From Phanerodontia chrysosporium (taxonomy: Eukaryota; Basidiomycota; Agaricomycetes; Polyporales; Phanerochaetaceae), in the NCBI GenBank assembly GCA_001910725.1, contig MJGA01000002.1:1550001-1614000 (forward strand): a stretch of 64,000 bases of DNA, in the 5' to 3' direction. This document shows, in pieces, positions 36,510-48,917 of the stretch (position 1 is its first letter; every line of letters begins with the position of its first letter). Position numbers and translations under genes: made by a program. The notes beneath the pieces were generated by a model, which saw only the letters and a program-made list of their open reading frames with translations, searched no databases and was not told the origin of the DNA.

Positions 36510-39311
36510 ATGCCGCCTTTGGGCGCCAAAACCACCCGACGTCCCTTCGTTCACGGACACCCGCGAGTGCAGAGCATGGAGATCTCGGTGCGTGCCAAAC
36601 ATCCACGAAATATGAGAAGATATTGAGTGCAAGACAAAGGCAGGGCTCGAATGCGCTCAACCGCTCCATGCAGGGCCTTTGGTCGCAGCATCGCCGCGCC
36701 AAGGTGAACCTCAATAGCGTACCTGCCTCCACCAGTTCCATCCCCCCTGCTGCACCCAATCCCGAGGAGAACACCAGTGGCAGTGCGACTCCGACCGTGG
36801 AAAAGGCGGATGGCGAAGTCACAGGCGAGAACGAGCCCTCGACGTCCACCGCCGACCCGAAGCCTGTCTCAAGCGGCAAGCGCAAGACACGCTCGTCCCG
36901 CCTCGCTGGTGAAGACAGCAGCAAACGGCCGCGGCTGACAGACAGGAACGGTGGCATTGCCAAAGACTATGCCCCGCCCACCACGCGTCTGTCGGATTTG
37001 GGAGGCGTAGAGAGCTGCATAGAGAAGATGCTCGAGCTTGTCGCAATGCCGTTGTGCCACCCGGAGGTATACATCCACACCGGCGTTCAGCCTCCACGCG
37101 GTGTCTTGCTTCACGGCCCTCCAGGCTGTGGTAAGACCCTACTCGCGCATGCCATTGCTGGTGTAAGCTTCTCCCATCGGAATCTCCACGGCTCAGCTCA
37201 TCGAATGTGCAGGAACTCGGTGTACCGTTCATCAGCGTGTCGGCGCCATCGGTTGTATCAGGCATGTCAGGAGAATCGGAAAAGACGCTTCGGGATACAT
37301 TCGAGGAGGCGAAGGTGTGTCGTCTAACAACGAAGCCTCCCTGAAACGAAGGACTTACTCGTTCTCAGCGGATCGCGCCGTGCTTACTCTTCATAGACGA
37401 AATCGACGCCATTACACCAAAAAGAGAAAGTGCACAGCGAGAGATGGAGAGGCGTATCGTTGCGCAGTTTCTGACATGCATGGACGGTATGTATGTTTCG
37501 CGAATGCCGTGGCCTTATGCTAACTCTATTGCGGCGCAGACATGTCTTGGGATAAAACAGACAACAAGCCTGTCATCGTGATCGGTGCGACCAATCGTCC
37601 AGACTCGCTTGACGCAGCGCTGCGTCGCGCTGGGCGGTTTGACCATGAGATTAGCATGGGTGTGCCCGATGACGAGGCGCGTGCGCAGTACGTCTTCTTT
37701 ACATCCTCGGCATCTTGACACACGTCTGACCTATTTGTATAGGATCTTGCGTGTGCTCTCATCACGACTGAGATTAGAGGGCGACTTCGACTACCTTGCG
37801 CTCGCCAAGGCAACACCAGGCTATGTTGGCGCGGACCTTGCAGCCCTAACTGGCGCCGCCGGTATCATAGCGGTCAAACGAATCTTCCAGGAGATCTCTG
37901 AAGGGAATCTTGTCCTCCCCGAAGCAGTGCAAAACAAGCTGGATCTCGATGGCGATTCCTCTATGGCCGTCGACGGACCAGCCGTTCCTTCTGCCGCCAC
38001 ACCGGCCGAAACACCTGTACCTGCACCACCTGCACCATCCTCTGCCTCGCGGCCTGCGCCATTCTCGGACATCTCACTTTCGTCCGACTCTCCCGCAAGC
38101 TCGATCGTACACTTCCTCCGCGCACATCCAGACCCGCTCACGGAGGCACAGCTCGCGCCGTTGTGCATCACCATGAGCGACTTCCTTGCGGCGCTTAAAC
38201 AGGTGCAGCCGTCCTCCAAACGCGAGGGGTTCGCCACTGTGCCTGACGTCACCTGGGCCGATATCGGTGCCCTGCACGCGACCCGCGAGGAGCTGCACAT
38301 GGCGATCGTGCAACCTATCCGCAGGCCGGAGCTGTTCAGCGCGGTGGGTATCGAGGCGGCGTGTGGTGTCCTCTTGTGGGGCCCGCCGGGCTGCGGTAAG
38401 ACGCTGCTTGCCAAGGCCGTGGCAAACGAGAGCAGGGCAAACTTTATCAGCGTCAAGGGTCCCGAGTTGCTCAACAAGGTGAGCATCATGCTCGGCCTAT
38501 TTCATGCCCGAAACTGACCCGATTTTGACAGTACGTAGGTGAGAGTGAGCGGGCAGTCCGTCAAGTTTTCTCGCGAGCACGAGCTTCGTCACCATGCGTG
38601 ATTTTCTTCGACGAGCTCGACGCCCTTGTCCCGCGGCGAGACGACAACATGGTATGTGATATGACAGCATCATGCACGCAGCACTCTCTGACCGTATCAT
38701 CTCACAAGTCCGAATCCTCTGCCCGCGTCGTCAACACGCTCCTCACGGAGCTCGATGGGCTGGACGCGCGCAAGTCCGTGTACGTCATCGCCGCGACGAA
38801 CCGGCCAGACATGATCGACCCCGCGATGTGCCGGCCAGGGCGGCTCGACAAGCTGCTGTACGTCGACCTGCCTAGCGCCGACGAGCGCGCCGAGATCGTG
38901 AGGACGGTGACGCGCAAGGTGCCGCTCGGCGAGCCGGGCGTGCCCTTCGAGGCCGTGCGCGAGCAGGTCGAGGCGCTCGTCCGCACGCGCTGCGACGGGT
39001 ACAGCGGCGCAGACCTCGCGGCGGTCGTGCGCGAGGCGGGTGTCGTCGCGCTGCGGCGCACGCTCGGCGCGCTCGACCGCATGGAGGCGGACGGCGGCGC
39101 GGCGGCCCCGCAGCAGGGCGCCGGGGCGAGCATCACGGTGCACGTCGCGGACTTTGAGCGTGCGCTCGAGAAGGTGCAGCCGAGCGTGTCGGTCGCACAG
39201 CGGCGCAAGTACGAGGCGCTGCGCAGCAAGTTTGCGGGTCTCCCTGTGCGCGCAGGCAAGGAGGAGGACGGGAAGAAGGTCGATGGCGGCGAGCCTGTTG
39301 CTGCCGCGTAG
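36510..39311 (+). CDS. RIX7: Ribosome biogenesis AAA ATPase Rix7/NVL
   Basis: This hexameric tandem AAA ATPase releases Nsa1 from pre-60S particles in the nucleus. D1 has [21 protein letters not shown] (Walker A), [15 protein letters not shown] (Walker B) and [21 protein letters not shown]2 has [51 protein letters not shown] and [20 protein letters not shown]. The N-terminal third is Ser/Pro/Lys-rich with a KRKTRSSRL nuclear signal. The start is uncertain. ATG 36510 ([18 protein letters not shown]) joins the body frame through a 56-nt GTGCGT-CAG intron (36588-36643). ATG 36446 stays in frame without splicing. I prefer 36510 because 36446 leaves only 120 bp after PPE1. The D2 region is strongly G/C-ending in codon use. 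Confidence 0.92.
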
Positions 39312-39863
39312 AGCCGAGTCGACATGCGACATAGGTCATGCCTTGCTTGCTTGCTTACTGTTAGTTTCCCGTGCATGAGCAATAGACCGATAAAGCGGGG
39401 AATATACCATTGTTATGCGTGTTTCAGGGTCCGCTTAGTCGGCCGATAACGGAGTGTATAGTATGGCCTAGGGTAGAACGAGCTGTAGCTTTCGGCCTGC
39501 ATTGTACTCGAGCAACGCCACACGATTCTTTTTTTCTCTCGAGGTGTTTCGGTGCAGGTCTTGGGCCGAAACACTGAGTGCTCAGGTGGCGCCCGCACGC
39601 ACTACGGAATGCACACTCTTGCAACAGCACCCGAGTCAGATACGGGCCCTGTCACAGCAGACAGGGCACAGATACAGATCTACAGCACCACGGTCCCGCG
39701 CGGATATCCACGCCAATCCGTGACAATCCGCGACAAGTCAGAAGGAAGAAAAAACTGCACACATGTGGATGGATGTCCGCTGCCACGCACACGCCTCTCC
39801 TACGTAGATCACACAAAGACGGAAACGAGATCGCTCTCCACCCGAGGTCCCGCGGCGAACCGC
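39312..39863. other. Convergent intergenic region, 552 bp
   Basis: This holds the 3' ends of RIX7 (plus) and the Dpb11 homologue (minus). It contains a TTGCTTGCTTGCTTAC tract near 39342 and no supported gene. Long frames crossing the right part are antisense shadows of the Dpb11 gene. Confidence 0.55.
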
Positions 39864-42800
39864 TCACCTGCGACGCGCCGCGCTCCGGCGCGGCCGCTTC
39901 TTGGGCTCTGCCTCCTGCTTGGCCGCCCTCTCCTTCGCCGCCGCCGTGCCCCGCGCGCCCCTGCCCTGCTGTGCGCCCGCGTGCGCGGGAGGCGCGTCTC
40001 GCAGGAGCGCGGACCAGTCGTCCTCGGGCGCAGCGCCACCGCCGTCGTCGGGGCCGAGCAGCGACATGAGGCGCGCGCGGTGCTGGAGCTGTGCGCGGTC
40101 CTGGTAGAGCACACCCGCACCGCTCGGCATACGTGCCGGCACGCCGTGGCGCAGCAGGCCGCTCGGCGGCGGCTGGTCCACCGGGTCCTCGAGATCGACC
40201 TCGCGCGGCGTCGCGAGCGGCGCGTCGTCCAGCACGATGCTCGTCGCGCTGTTGCTCCGCTCAAAGTAGTGCTCGTACGCTGCGCGCGCGTCCTGTGGTC
40301 CCACGGCGTTGAGCGTTGGGGAGTCCGGCGACAGGAAGGGGACTAACCTTTGACTTTGTCCGGCTCAGCGCACGCGCGCGCCGTTTCACCGCAGGTAGCG
40401 CGTCATCTGTGCCCTCTCCCCCGTCGTCCTCCTGCGCTTCTTCCGCGGCCCGCTTGCCGAGGAGCGACGCGAGGCGCGCCTGGAGCTCGTCGCTCGCGGC
40501 GCGTGAGATGCGGCTCGGCGTGCGCGGCTCGTGGGCATTGCCTTCCGCGTCGACGACGCCAAAACCACCGCTAAAGCTGCCGCCAAAGTCGGCGGTGCCG
40601 CGCTTCGTGGGCGAGCGGAACGGCGTCGGGATCTTGAGCGGCGAGGGCGACTGCGAGCTTGCGATCGTGGTGTTCAGCATGTCCTCGCGCAGGTCCGCGA
40701 GCGAGCGCGTCTCGCTCGGCTGCCGGCTGCTGCTGGCGTCCATGGCATCCGCGCGTCCGCCGTCGAGGTCTGGTATAAGATGCGGCTCGATCTCGGGTTC
40801 TGTGTGCGACTCGTCGAGCAGGCCGGAGGGCTTCCCGAAGGGCGCATCGAGATAGTCGTCATCTCCGAGTGGACTGCTCGGGCGTCTTAACGGCGGTGAA
40901 GGTGGCCGCGGAGGGTCTTGTGGGGCATCGAGCGGTGCTGCGTCTCCCTCGTTAATACAAGATGCCCACATACAGCCGAGGAGAACCTACCATTCGTAAT
41001 GTCCACCAACCCTGCGTCACCCGACGGCGCCCGCTCCTTGCCCTTCTCCTTCCTCCTCGACACCAATTCCGACTTCGCTGCCTCCGATGCCGCGGATATG
41101 GGACGCGGCTCCCACGACGGAACGACGCCGGAGCGGACGATGCCCTCGAGCCACGCCATGTCGACGACGGGGACACCCCACTCGAGCGCCTTGTCGAACT
41201 TGGCGCCGCTGCGTGCGGGGCAGAGCAAGTGTGTCGTGCGCCGCGAGAAGTTGGGCGCGAGGGTCATGCCTAGCGCGCGTGCCAGCCGGCGCACCCAACA
41301 TGCCTCGCTCTGGTCGAGCCCTGAGAAACTCAGGCTGATGCGCTCCGCGCCTATGCAACGTTAGAAGCTTGTGATACCCACAGGGGAGGGACCTACCGTC
41401 GATCGGTATTGGCACAGGGATGGGTGTAAATGAGATGTGTTCTTCGGGCGGGCATATCCGCTCTTCGAAGAGACATCGCTCCAACCAACACTCTGTGCGG
41501 TACTTACACCGCTCGGCCGGGTCAGGATCTTCCCTATAGATCTTGCTGCCGCTGTTGATTGGCTGCTTCGTTAACATCTATCCCGAGAAAAAGTATAGCG
41601 GTAACAACGCACCTTACGAGCCGCACGATCACAAAGTCCACCTCGTCGTCGTCTTCCTCGCGGACCATCCGCCCGCCGCCTTGCTCTACGGCTTGCCTCA
41701 CGGCCTGTGATCTCGCCTCGCCCATGGCGCGGAAGATCTTGCCGTTGAATATGCCTACAGCACCATCCGCCGCCGCGTGTTCTGCCTGGGGCGCGTTCAC
41801 CTGCGGAGGCATGTCACTCACAATCTTTGACGAGGACGCCACCTGCAGATCGTCCCCGCCCTGGGCGAGGATCGTGACATCGGGCGGGGCCGCAAAGACA
41901 TTGGACTGCGTTCGCGCGAACGGCTGGCGCGGGGTGCTCGCGTCCTTGAGTTGCGGCGCGAAGCTGTTGCTCTTGGTCAGCCCTCTCAGCACACTGGGTT
42001 TTTCCCTTTCTTCTGTTGCCTTCTCCGCAGCGCGACGCGTGTCCGACCGACATCGCGGCCTTGCTCGGGCTGTCTTGCTGCACTGGCACCGCGGCGGCAC
42101 CTGAGACTTGGACGGGCTGCGGACGAGGCGGCCTTCCTGTAGTGCAAAGCCGCGCGGCTGGAGTATGCTCTGCCAGATCTGGAGGGTCACTGCCGGCACG
42201 CGCTTCACGGCGCGTGCGGGCTCCTCGTCCTCGTGTTCTTCGCCATCGAGGCCCTCGAGACTGCGCGAGCTGCTAGCTCGCGCGGGCTCCCCGGGTGCTG
42301 CTACACAGCTCTGAGTTAGCGGGCCGGCACATGGCAGCAAGACACGCACATTCTCGGTCGGGCTCCGCGACGGGCTCGGGAGGTGGCCGTGCGACGTCAT
42401 AATTGTCCTCGTTGCACCTCCCTACGCGGCCTCGGTGAGATTTATACACGAGGCCGGGGGATGTGTCATCACGTTACCTTGGAGCTTCAAGCAGTCCCAG
42501 AACCACTGTTCCCATATGAGACGGATGTCGGCTTCTTTTCGTGCATTGAATTTAGCGGCATATTGCATCTTTTCCGAAGGCTGATCGAGGCCCGTTGCGC
42601 AAAGGAGGTGGGTCACACGAACAGGTCGTTCAATGTTTTTTACATAGGAACCTCCCTGCAAAGTAACGAGACGGTTTATCTCTGTGCGGCGAGCGACATC
42701 TTCGATGCCTGAGACACAGAGGACGACACCCGAGAAGATGGGTAGGCGATGTGCACGAACGCTCTGAATGAAGATGTGAAGCACGGTGGGGCATGAAGAG

Positions 42801-43385
42801 CGGAGAACATACCTCTTCGAGATTCACGTCGTCTCCACGCAGCCAGACCTTGTAGCTTTCGGTGATCCAGTCTGGGTGCATGATCGGTATGCGATTTTGA
42901 AGGGCGCACTGGTGTGGAGTGAGCGAGATGGAAGGCGCTGCTGGGCAGACGACGCACGTTGTATTTTGCGCTCCCTGGCTCGAGAGCGAGCAGATGGGTG
43001 ACCTTGTCCGTGAGGTCATTGAGAGGTTGTGCGCCGAGCTCGATGGCTTGTTTGAAGAGGGTGGTCTGGGGAGGCATCCAGCACGGGAGTAAGAGCGAGG
43101 GGATGGCCACGCACCTTGTCGCTGATGCCGGTCGCGCAGAGGACGACGGACTTGAAGGGCCTCGGGCAGACATCGAGGTAGCTCTGTGTGGCATCCTGCT
43201 GGGAGTCAAAGCCCGAGTCGAGGCTGTAGCGGGGCTCTGGCTGTGGACGGGTGGAGGAGGACGGCGGGGGAGGACGGAGCTTGACGTTGGGGACCTGGGC
43301 GGACACGGGTGAGCTGGGTGTATGCGGGTGGCAGGGGGCAGGGGCGGCTTGCCTTGTTGGACTTGTTGCCTCTGCGGAAGACCAT
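39864..43385 (-). CDS. DPB11: BRCT-repeat replication/checkpoint protein Dpb11/Cut5 (TopBP1)
   Basis: This scaffold loads replication factors onto CDK-phosphorylated Sld3 and activates the checkpoint kinase Mec1/ATR. Multiple BRCT segments are visible. BRCT1: FKSVVLCATGISDKTTLFKQAIELGAQPLNDLTDKVTHLLA. BRCT2: IFSGVVLCVSGIEDVARRTEINRLV, then VTHLLCATGLDQPSEKMQYA and IWEQWFWDCL. A C-terminal pair includes SLSFSGLDQSEACWVRRLARALG and TTHLLCPARSGAKFDKALEWGVPVVDMAWLEGI. The C-terminal 350 residues are disordered, Ser/Pro-rich with many S/TP sites and end KKRPRRSAARRR, a nuclear signal. The start MVFRRGNKSNK is followed by a GC-AG intron (43295-43352). Confidence 0.88.
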
Positions 43386-43741
43386 CGTCGGCGCGGGGTG
43401 TCGGGGGAGGCGGCGGGCGGCGGGCGGCGGGAGAGAGCGCGGGTTGAGGGCAGGCTGTTTCGCGTTGGGTCACGTGGGAGATGGCCAGGCACGGACCCCG
43501 ATCGGAGGTCGCCTCCTGAGGCGGCATGGGACCTCACTGAGATCGCCCTCCCGGCGCCTCCGAGTGCTCGAGCTCGTCTCTCGCCGTCCGTGCTCTCCTT
43601 TTTCTCCATCCATCCCGCGCATGCTCCTCCCTCTCTCCAGTCCTCCCTCCTTCCTCCCGCCTCCGTCCTTCCGACCCTTTGCACACCGAGACTCGTTCTC
43701 GAGCAGGTCACCTTCCACCGACGGCCGTACCCACGCCATCA
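43386..43741. promoter_or_regulatory. Shared divergent upstream region, DPB11 and homeodomain gene
   Basis: These 356 bp lie between the two divergent start codons and carry both promoters. The right half is pyrimidine-rich (CTCCTCCCTCTCTCC-type runs near 43625-43670), a common feature before fungal transcription starts. Confidence 0.5.
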
Positions 43742-45690
43742 ATGGCTTGTCAGCGCGCCAAGAGTAAGCCACCCCCGCATGGCCTCCTTCCTCCTCACGC
43801 ACCCCTGTACTCACTTTATCGCTCGTCACAGCCGACCCTGCCGGAGATCTGCCCACTCCGCTCAGTGCCGTCGGCCTTTCACAAAGTCGCCTGCCTGTCG
43901 GCCGTCTCTCCATAGACACTGGGCTAGACTCCCCGTCGTCCTCTCCGTCGCCTGACTCCATAGACCAGGCCAACCTGCCGTCGCCGACGCCGTCTGCCAC
44001 TTCGCTCTCATCTCCAGGCGGCACATCTTCTACGCGCAGCGCCGCTGGAGACGCACCAGAGCAGCCAGGACAGCCCGCCGAACCGCTCAAGGAGCAGAAA
44101 AAGCGCGGCCGTGTCACACCCGAGCAGCTCGCCGTCCTCGAGGCCATCTTTGCCGCCAACCGCAGCCCGAACGCTGTCCGCCGCAAAGAGATCAGTGAAC
44201 AGCTTGGCATGACTGAGCGCCAAACTCAGATCTGGTTTCAGAACAGGTGTGTGCACAAAATTCCAACGGTTCAAAGTGTCGCTTATATCATCTATACAGA
44301 CGAGCCAAGGAAAAGCATGCCGGCGGAAAAAAGGCAGACCCAAAGAGCAAGCCTGCGGTCTTGAAACTGGCTCCGCCTGTCCCGCCGCCGCCCGCCAAGC
44401 CGCAAAACATCCTGTATCCGTCCCAGGACGCCGAGCTCCAAAAGCGCATTCGCGAAGACGATCGTAGGTCATTTGATACTCGCCGACGCTAGTCTCTGAA
44501 GCATTTTCATACCAGCGGTCATCGTCCTGCCATGCACCCAGCTCTCCATCGGCACTTGGGTGCGGATTGCCGCAGCGGCCGAAGACATCTCACAGCGACA
44601 CGACCTGCTCGCCTACATCTGCGAGGCGCAGCACCGCCTCACGTGGTTCGTGCACTACAAGGACCACAGTGTCGAGCACGCTGTGCGCATGGACATCCCG
44701 CTCGACAGTGTCGCCGACGTTACGCTTTCTCCGAGCGCCGCCGCCGTCTCTCCTGGAGCAAGCACGAGTGCCAGCGCCAGCGATACAGCCGCGCGTGTCA
44801 CGCTCCTCCTATCGTGCCCACCGCGTTTCTTCATGACCGTACCATCGCCGGACGGCGGCGCGCCCGTGTGGGCACCGTGCGGCGATTGGACCGAGGGCTG
44901 CCAAGCGAGCGTAGTGTTGCGTCACGAGCTTGTTGGCGCATGCGCGCCGCTGACGTACCTCTGGACACGCCTGCGCTCCGGACCCGTCCGTGCCCCGCGC
45001 AGCTCGCCCTTCCTCCCGACGCGCGCCCACGCGAGCATGCCCGGCTCGCCGGGCGGCGCGTTCCTCCCGAGCGGCCTGCCCTCGCCTCCTTCGTCCGCGC
45101 TGTCTGAGCTCTCGCTTGACCAGCAGCTGCGCTCGCCCACGCTGTCGCGCCGCGGCTCGGCGTACGACCCGTCGTACTTCCCGGCGTATGCGCCACACAC
45201 GGGTTCCGTGGCCACGACGCCACGCACCCTGCCGCCGGCGACCGCCGCGATGCACGCGCCCAGCATCGCCCCGCCCACAGCGCCACCGGCGTTTGCGTAC
45301 ACGAGCCTCAGCACACCCGTCACGCCGATCAGCCCGCTCTTCGCGCAGTCGCCGGGCCTCTTCGCCGACGCCACGCGCCAGGACAGCCACGCGTTCAGCC
45401 CGGGGCACGGCCACTTTTCCGAGTTCCTGAAGGCGGAGTACGCGGAGCCCGCGCCGGACTTTGCGCTGCCTGCGCCCGGCGGGTTTGGCGCCGCCGGAAA
45501 CGAGGACATCTTTGTGCTCCCCGCGAGCCTGAGCCGCCGCTCCTTTAGCCGCGTTGCGCCGCCAGCGGTGCATCCGCAGGGCCTGCCCGGCCTGCCGTAC
45601 CTCGCGACACCGCCGCCGTCACACTCGCATTCGGGGTCTGCTACGCCGAGCGTGGCCATAGAAGGGTTCTCGTGGGCCACGGCCGAGTGA
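43742..45690 (+). CDS. Homeodomain transcription factor
   Basis: This is a sequence-specific DNA-binding regulator of unknown targets. Basidiomycete Hom proteins control mushroom development and the related yeast Phx1 controls stationary-phase survival. The product starts MACQRAKTDPAGDLPTP. The homeodomain lies at about residues 95-155 with KKRGRVTPEQLAVLEAIFAANRSP, LGMTERQTQIWFQNRRAKEK (recognition helix). A conserved downstream region contains CTQLSIGTWVRIAAAAEDISQRHDLLAYI and LTWFVHYKDHSVEHAVRMDIPLDSV. The second half is Ser/Pro/Ala-rich and probably activating or disordered. Three exons have GTAAGC and GTGTGT donors. It is a typical three-amino-acid-loop-free homeobox, not a mating-type HD1 protein as far as seen. 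Orthology to a specific Hom gene is not settled. Confidence 0.88.
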
Positions 45691-47449
45691 CTTTGCGCGT
45701 CACGTCCAAAGCACGCGCAACATTGTAGAATTCGCCGCCGGACTCGCCGCATGCTCGAGTGAGCCGGCCAACACGCCCAAACGGACATGCACCGCGAAAG
45801 TAAATTAAGCCGCTGTACATTATCGCTCTCCATCTCTACCTCCCCTTCGTTCCTTTCTTGCTCTTGTCTCCTGTCGCGAGACCTCCTATCTTAACTTCTG
45901 CTTACACTAGACACAGCTGCTAACCCCGTAACGCGGCGTAACGCCCAACGGCGCGACGTACCCTAGGATTGTACCCTGTACCAGTGCTAGAAAGTGTTTG
46001 TATTGTAGCCTCCCGTCGCGTTGACGCGACGTAAGTCAAATTAAGCGCCTCCTGTGTTTATTCCTGGAATACGTGGAGCTGTGCGGGAACGTATGCAGAG
46101 ATTTTTCCACGAAAGGTGCTTGCGACGCGCACGAGTGCATTGGGCGTGCCGCTCCCGTCCCTGACTCACCCTTGATGACGCCACAACGGCCGGCGTCGGC
46201 GCGCCAGGCAGGAGGGAGGACGAGCCACGAGCACGCAAATGTTCGGAATAGACACCGCGGCCGGGATCTCGCGGGATTCACTCGGATGGGCGGCCTCACG
46301 TCAGCGTGCGCCTCCCCACGGCACGCACAGCACGTGCACCTGGGCTGCCGTCGCAACGTCCAACACACGCCACTCCGACCGCACGCCCGCTCCAGGCTCG
46401 CGTCTGCCTTGGCTCTTCTTTTTTTTTCTGCCTCCGCACGCCCGGCGGACCCCGCGTGGGCCAATCTATCAGCGAAACGCCGGGAGGGGCGAGCGGACGC
46501 GGCCACGAGAGGCTGCCGCGGGGCGCGGGTTTCAGGGCGGCTGCCCGTGGGCTCTGGCCCCGCGAGCAGTGCTCGCCACCGCGGCGCATGCTGCGTCAGG
46601 GGACGGGGAAGCGCTAGCATGTCTGCCGCGCACCTCTCTGCGCGTGCCTGTGGGAAGCTTGCCCCCGGGGGGCGTCGCCGAGCGCGTGTCGACGGGTGGG
46701 CACGCCCGCGCGCGATCGCGCGGTGTGGCGTCTCGTGCTGGGCTTGCGCGCGAGCACGCGAGGTGCACGACAGCCGGCAGAAGCTTTGCCTGGAGAGCAC
46801 GAGACTCGCGGGGCGGGATGAGACAGGAGCCCACGATGCCCGATACATCGGCGTAGCTCCCCTCGCACGTACCTTCGCAGGACGGTTCCTGGGACTTGGC
46901 TCGGAAGAGTTGGAGCTGGCTGCGCCCTCTGGTGTTTCGGGCGCGCCTTCCTGGTGCAGTGCCGCGGTGCACCCGCATAGCTGAGGGGCGAGAAATGTGG
47001 TGCTGCTCGAGAGTGGTGTATGCGCCGTGGAGGAGCATGAGGCCGAAGCTGGATAGTCGTGGTTTCACATGCCTAGAGCCTCGGTTCTCCGCTATCACGC
47101 TAAGCAGCTGACGTATGGCGCGCCGGCATCTACGTCGGATGTTGGAATCGAGTGTTTGTGAGGGGATAGATGACGCGAAGGCTCGCTGCCGGACGAGCAA
47201 GTGGCACCTGGTAAAACTGAGAGTAAAACCAAGTCTGTGACAGTTTCACGTAGTAGCAGACTTCAATCTATCGGCAACTCTATCTGCAGGAGATAGGATC
47301 GTGCCCCGCATGCAGCGGTCAGAGGAGAGGCGAGTCGGGACCCGCCATGTGCGTGACCCCCGACGCTCCTTCCAAGTTTCCAACTCGCCTCTAGCGCCCA
47401 AACAGGTGAGCGGTTTGCTTGGGCGCTACGACAACTTACTGCTGCCTCC
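45691..47449. other. GC-rich gene-free region, 1.76 kb
   Basis: No convincing gene lies between the homeodomain gene and uL30m, both on the plus strand. The part from 46.1 to 47.0 kb is very GC-rich and open in several frames on both strands (for example 46036-46848 minus, 270 codons). The translations are dominated by Arg, Ala and Cys with no domain, as expected for GC-rich non-coding DNA. It may hold a long 3' UTR, a distant promoter or an untranslated RNA. Confidence 0.5.
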
Positions 47450-47887
47450 ATGGCACTCGCGACACTCTCCCTCCGGGCACTGGCCCCTCGCCTCTCTGCG
47501 CTCCCTGCAGGCTCTGCATCGCCCCTGCGTGCACTCTCGACATCGGCTGCGCGCGCCCAGGAGGCCGGCTCGTCCTCCTCATCCTCCTCGTCCTCGCAGC
47601 AGGCCGAGCCGCTCACACACTACCGCATCACCCTCCGGCGGTCCGCCATCTCGCTGCCAAAGAGGATCAAAGGCACGCTCGTCTCGCTCGGGATCCATCG
47701 CCGGCACCAGACGGTGTACCACGAGCACTCGCCCATCAACGCAGGCAAGATCCTCCGCGTGAAGGAGCTCGTCGAGGTCGAGAACGTGCCCGCGTCCGCA
47801 GTTAGGACGAAGACGGAGCAGAGGCAGGAGAGGAAGGCGCCGCGGGGCTACCAGGTCGTCGGGTCTAGACTGCAGCAGCCGTTGTAG
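47450..47887 (+). CDS. MRPL33: Mitochondrial large-subunit ribosomal protein uL30m
   Basis: This is a component of the mitochondrial 54S subunit. It is an unspliced frame of 145 aa. The N-terminus, MALATLSLRALAPRLSALP to ALSTSAARAQ, is an acid-free presequence ending in a typical RALSTS cleavage context. A short Ser tract follows. The uL30 fold is seen in HYRITLRRSAISLPKRIKGTLVSLGIHRRHQTVYHEHSPINAGKI and VKELVEVENV. The Gly-Ile-x-Arg-Arg-x-Gln segment and the ITLRRSAI start strand are family landmarks. The C-terminus adds about 20 basic residues. Confidence 0.92.
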   Translation: MALATLSLRALAPRLSALPAGSASPLRALSTSAARAQEAGSSSSSSSSSQQAEPLTHYRITLRRSAISLPKRIKGTLVSLGIHRRHQTVYHEHSPINAGKILRVKELVEVENVPASAVRTKTEQRQERKAPRGYQVVGSRLQQPL

Positions 47888-48917
47888 CTCTCATTTGTCG
47901 GTGGTGAGTCCTCTGGGCGGTTCAGATGAGGTGTTCGTGACTGACGTCCGTCGAGTCTGCGACCGTAGACCATATCCGAGTAGCAGTCTGAAAATACTCT
48001 CTCCCTTGGGCTCCCTGGACCCTTTGTCAACGTTACGCATCGTTGACCTGCCGGACGCAGCAGGAGCTGCACGAGTTGGGAGAATGCCATGTAGACCCAT
48101 GCGGACTCCATACTACGCTTCATCTGCGTACCGAATGCGACTTCACGAGAGTCAGTGCATACACTTCCGCCGCCGTATCTCAGAGAGACGTTCTGTCCAG
48201 ATGTCCTGGGATAACGGAACAGTGTGCAGCTCCAAACCTTTGTGTCCTGAAAACCACGCTTGACGCCTGTCTGCAGCCTTGTGGCGTCTTAGCGCTCGAC
48301 TTCGGCGAGCAAACGCTGCCTTGCGGGGAAAGCACGCGCAGATTATCTCCAGTGATTGCTACACATCGGGCTGTGGCATCAGCTTGGTGGCGGAAATATA
48401 TTGTCAAGGGCCGGGCGACACTATACCATGGTACACATGGGGCCCCGCCAGCTGAGGAGAAAAGCTTCGCGGCGTAGATCATTGATTTCACAACCTGCCG
48501 CCCCTCAATGACTGGCTGCAACGGATAGCCATCCGATTTGGCTAGGTGGTGACCTTGAGGTGATATAAATCAAGCCTACAGGATCAGATGCGTGGAGCAT
48601 CCTAACATACGGAATAACACCCGGACCCCAATATCTGCCTCCAACCGTACGCAGAAATTCAGGATGCGCTGTACCCTAGTTCGCAACAACTGCGGGACTA
48701 CTTCAGAGTAGGTATTTCACTTAGATGCCCTGTGCCAGCGACCCAACTGACATGCCCATTAGTCACGTACGTACAGAATAGAACCATCGCGATGGGGCGT
48801 ACGTATTCACCATAACAACTTGAAAAGTCTCGAGAAAGTGTCTGGCGAAAGCCAGTACATTCGAAATCGGCAGCATTTCGTGTGCTTGTATGAGAACATG
48901 GGATCGAGGCTCACTAG
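47888..48917. other. Intergenic, about 1.0 kb
   Basis: This lies after uL30m (plus) and before the 3' end of the candidate minus-strand gene at 48.9-49.7 kb. Several mid-length frames exist on both strands (for example 48043-48477 plus), but none shows splice-consistent joining or a known motif. Confidence 0.45.

Noticed and set aside
46036..46848. 270-codon minus-strand open frame
   Set aside because: Overlapping frames on both strands are also open; the translation is Arg/Ala/Cys-rich with no domain, fitting GC-rich non-coding sequence.
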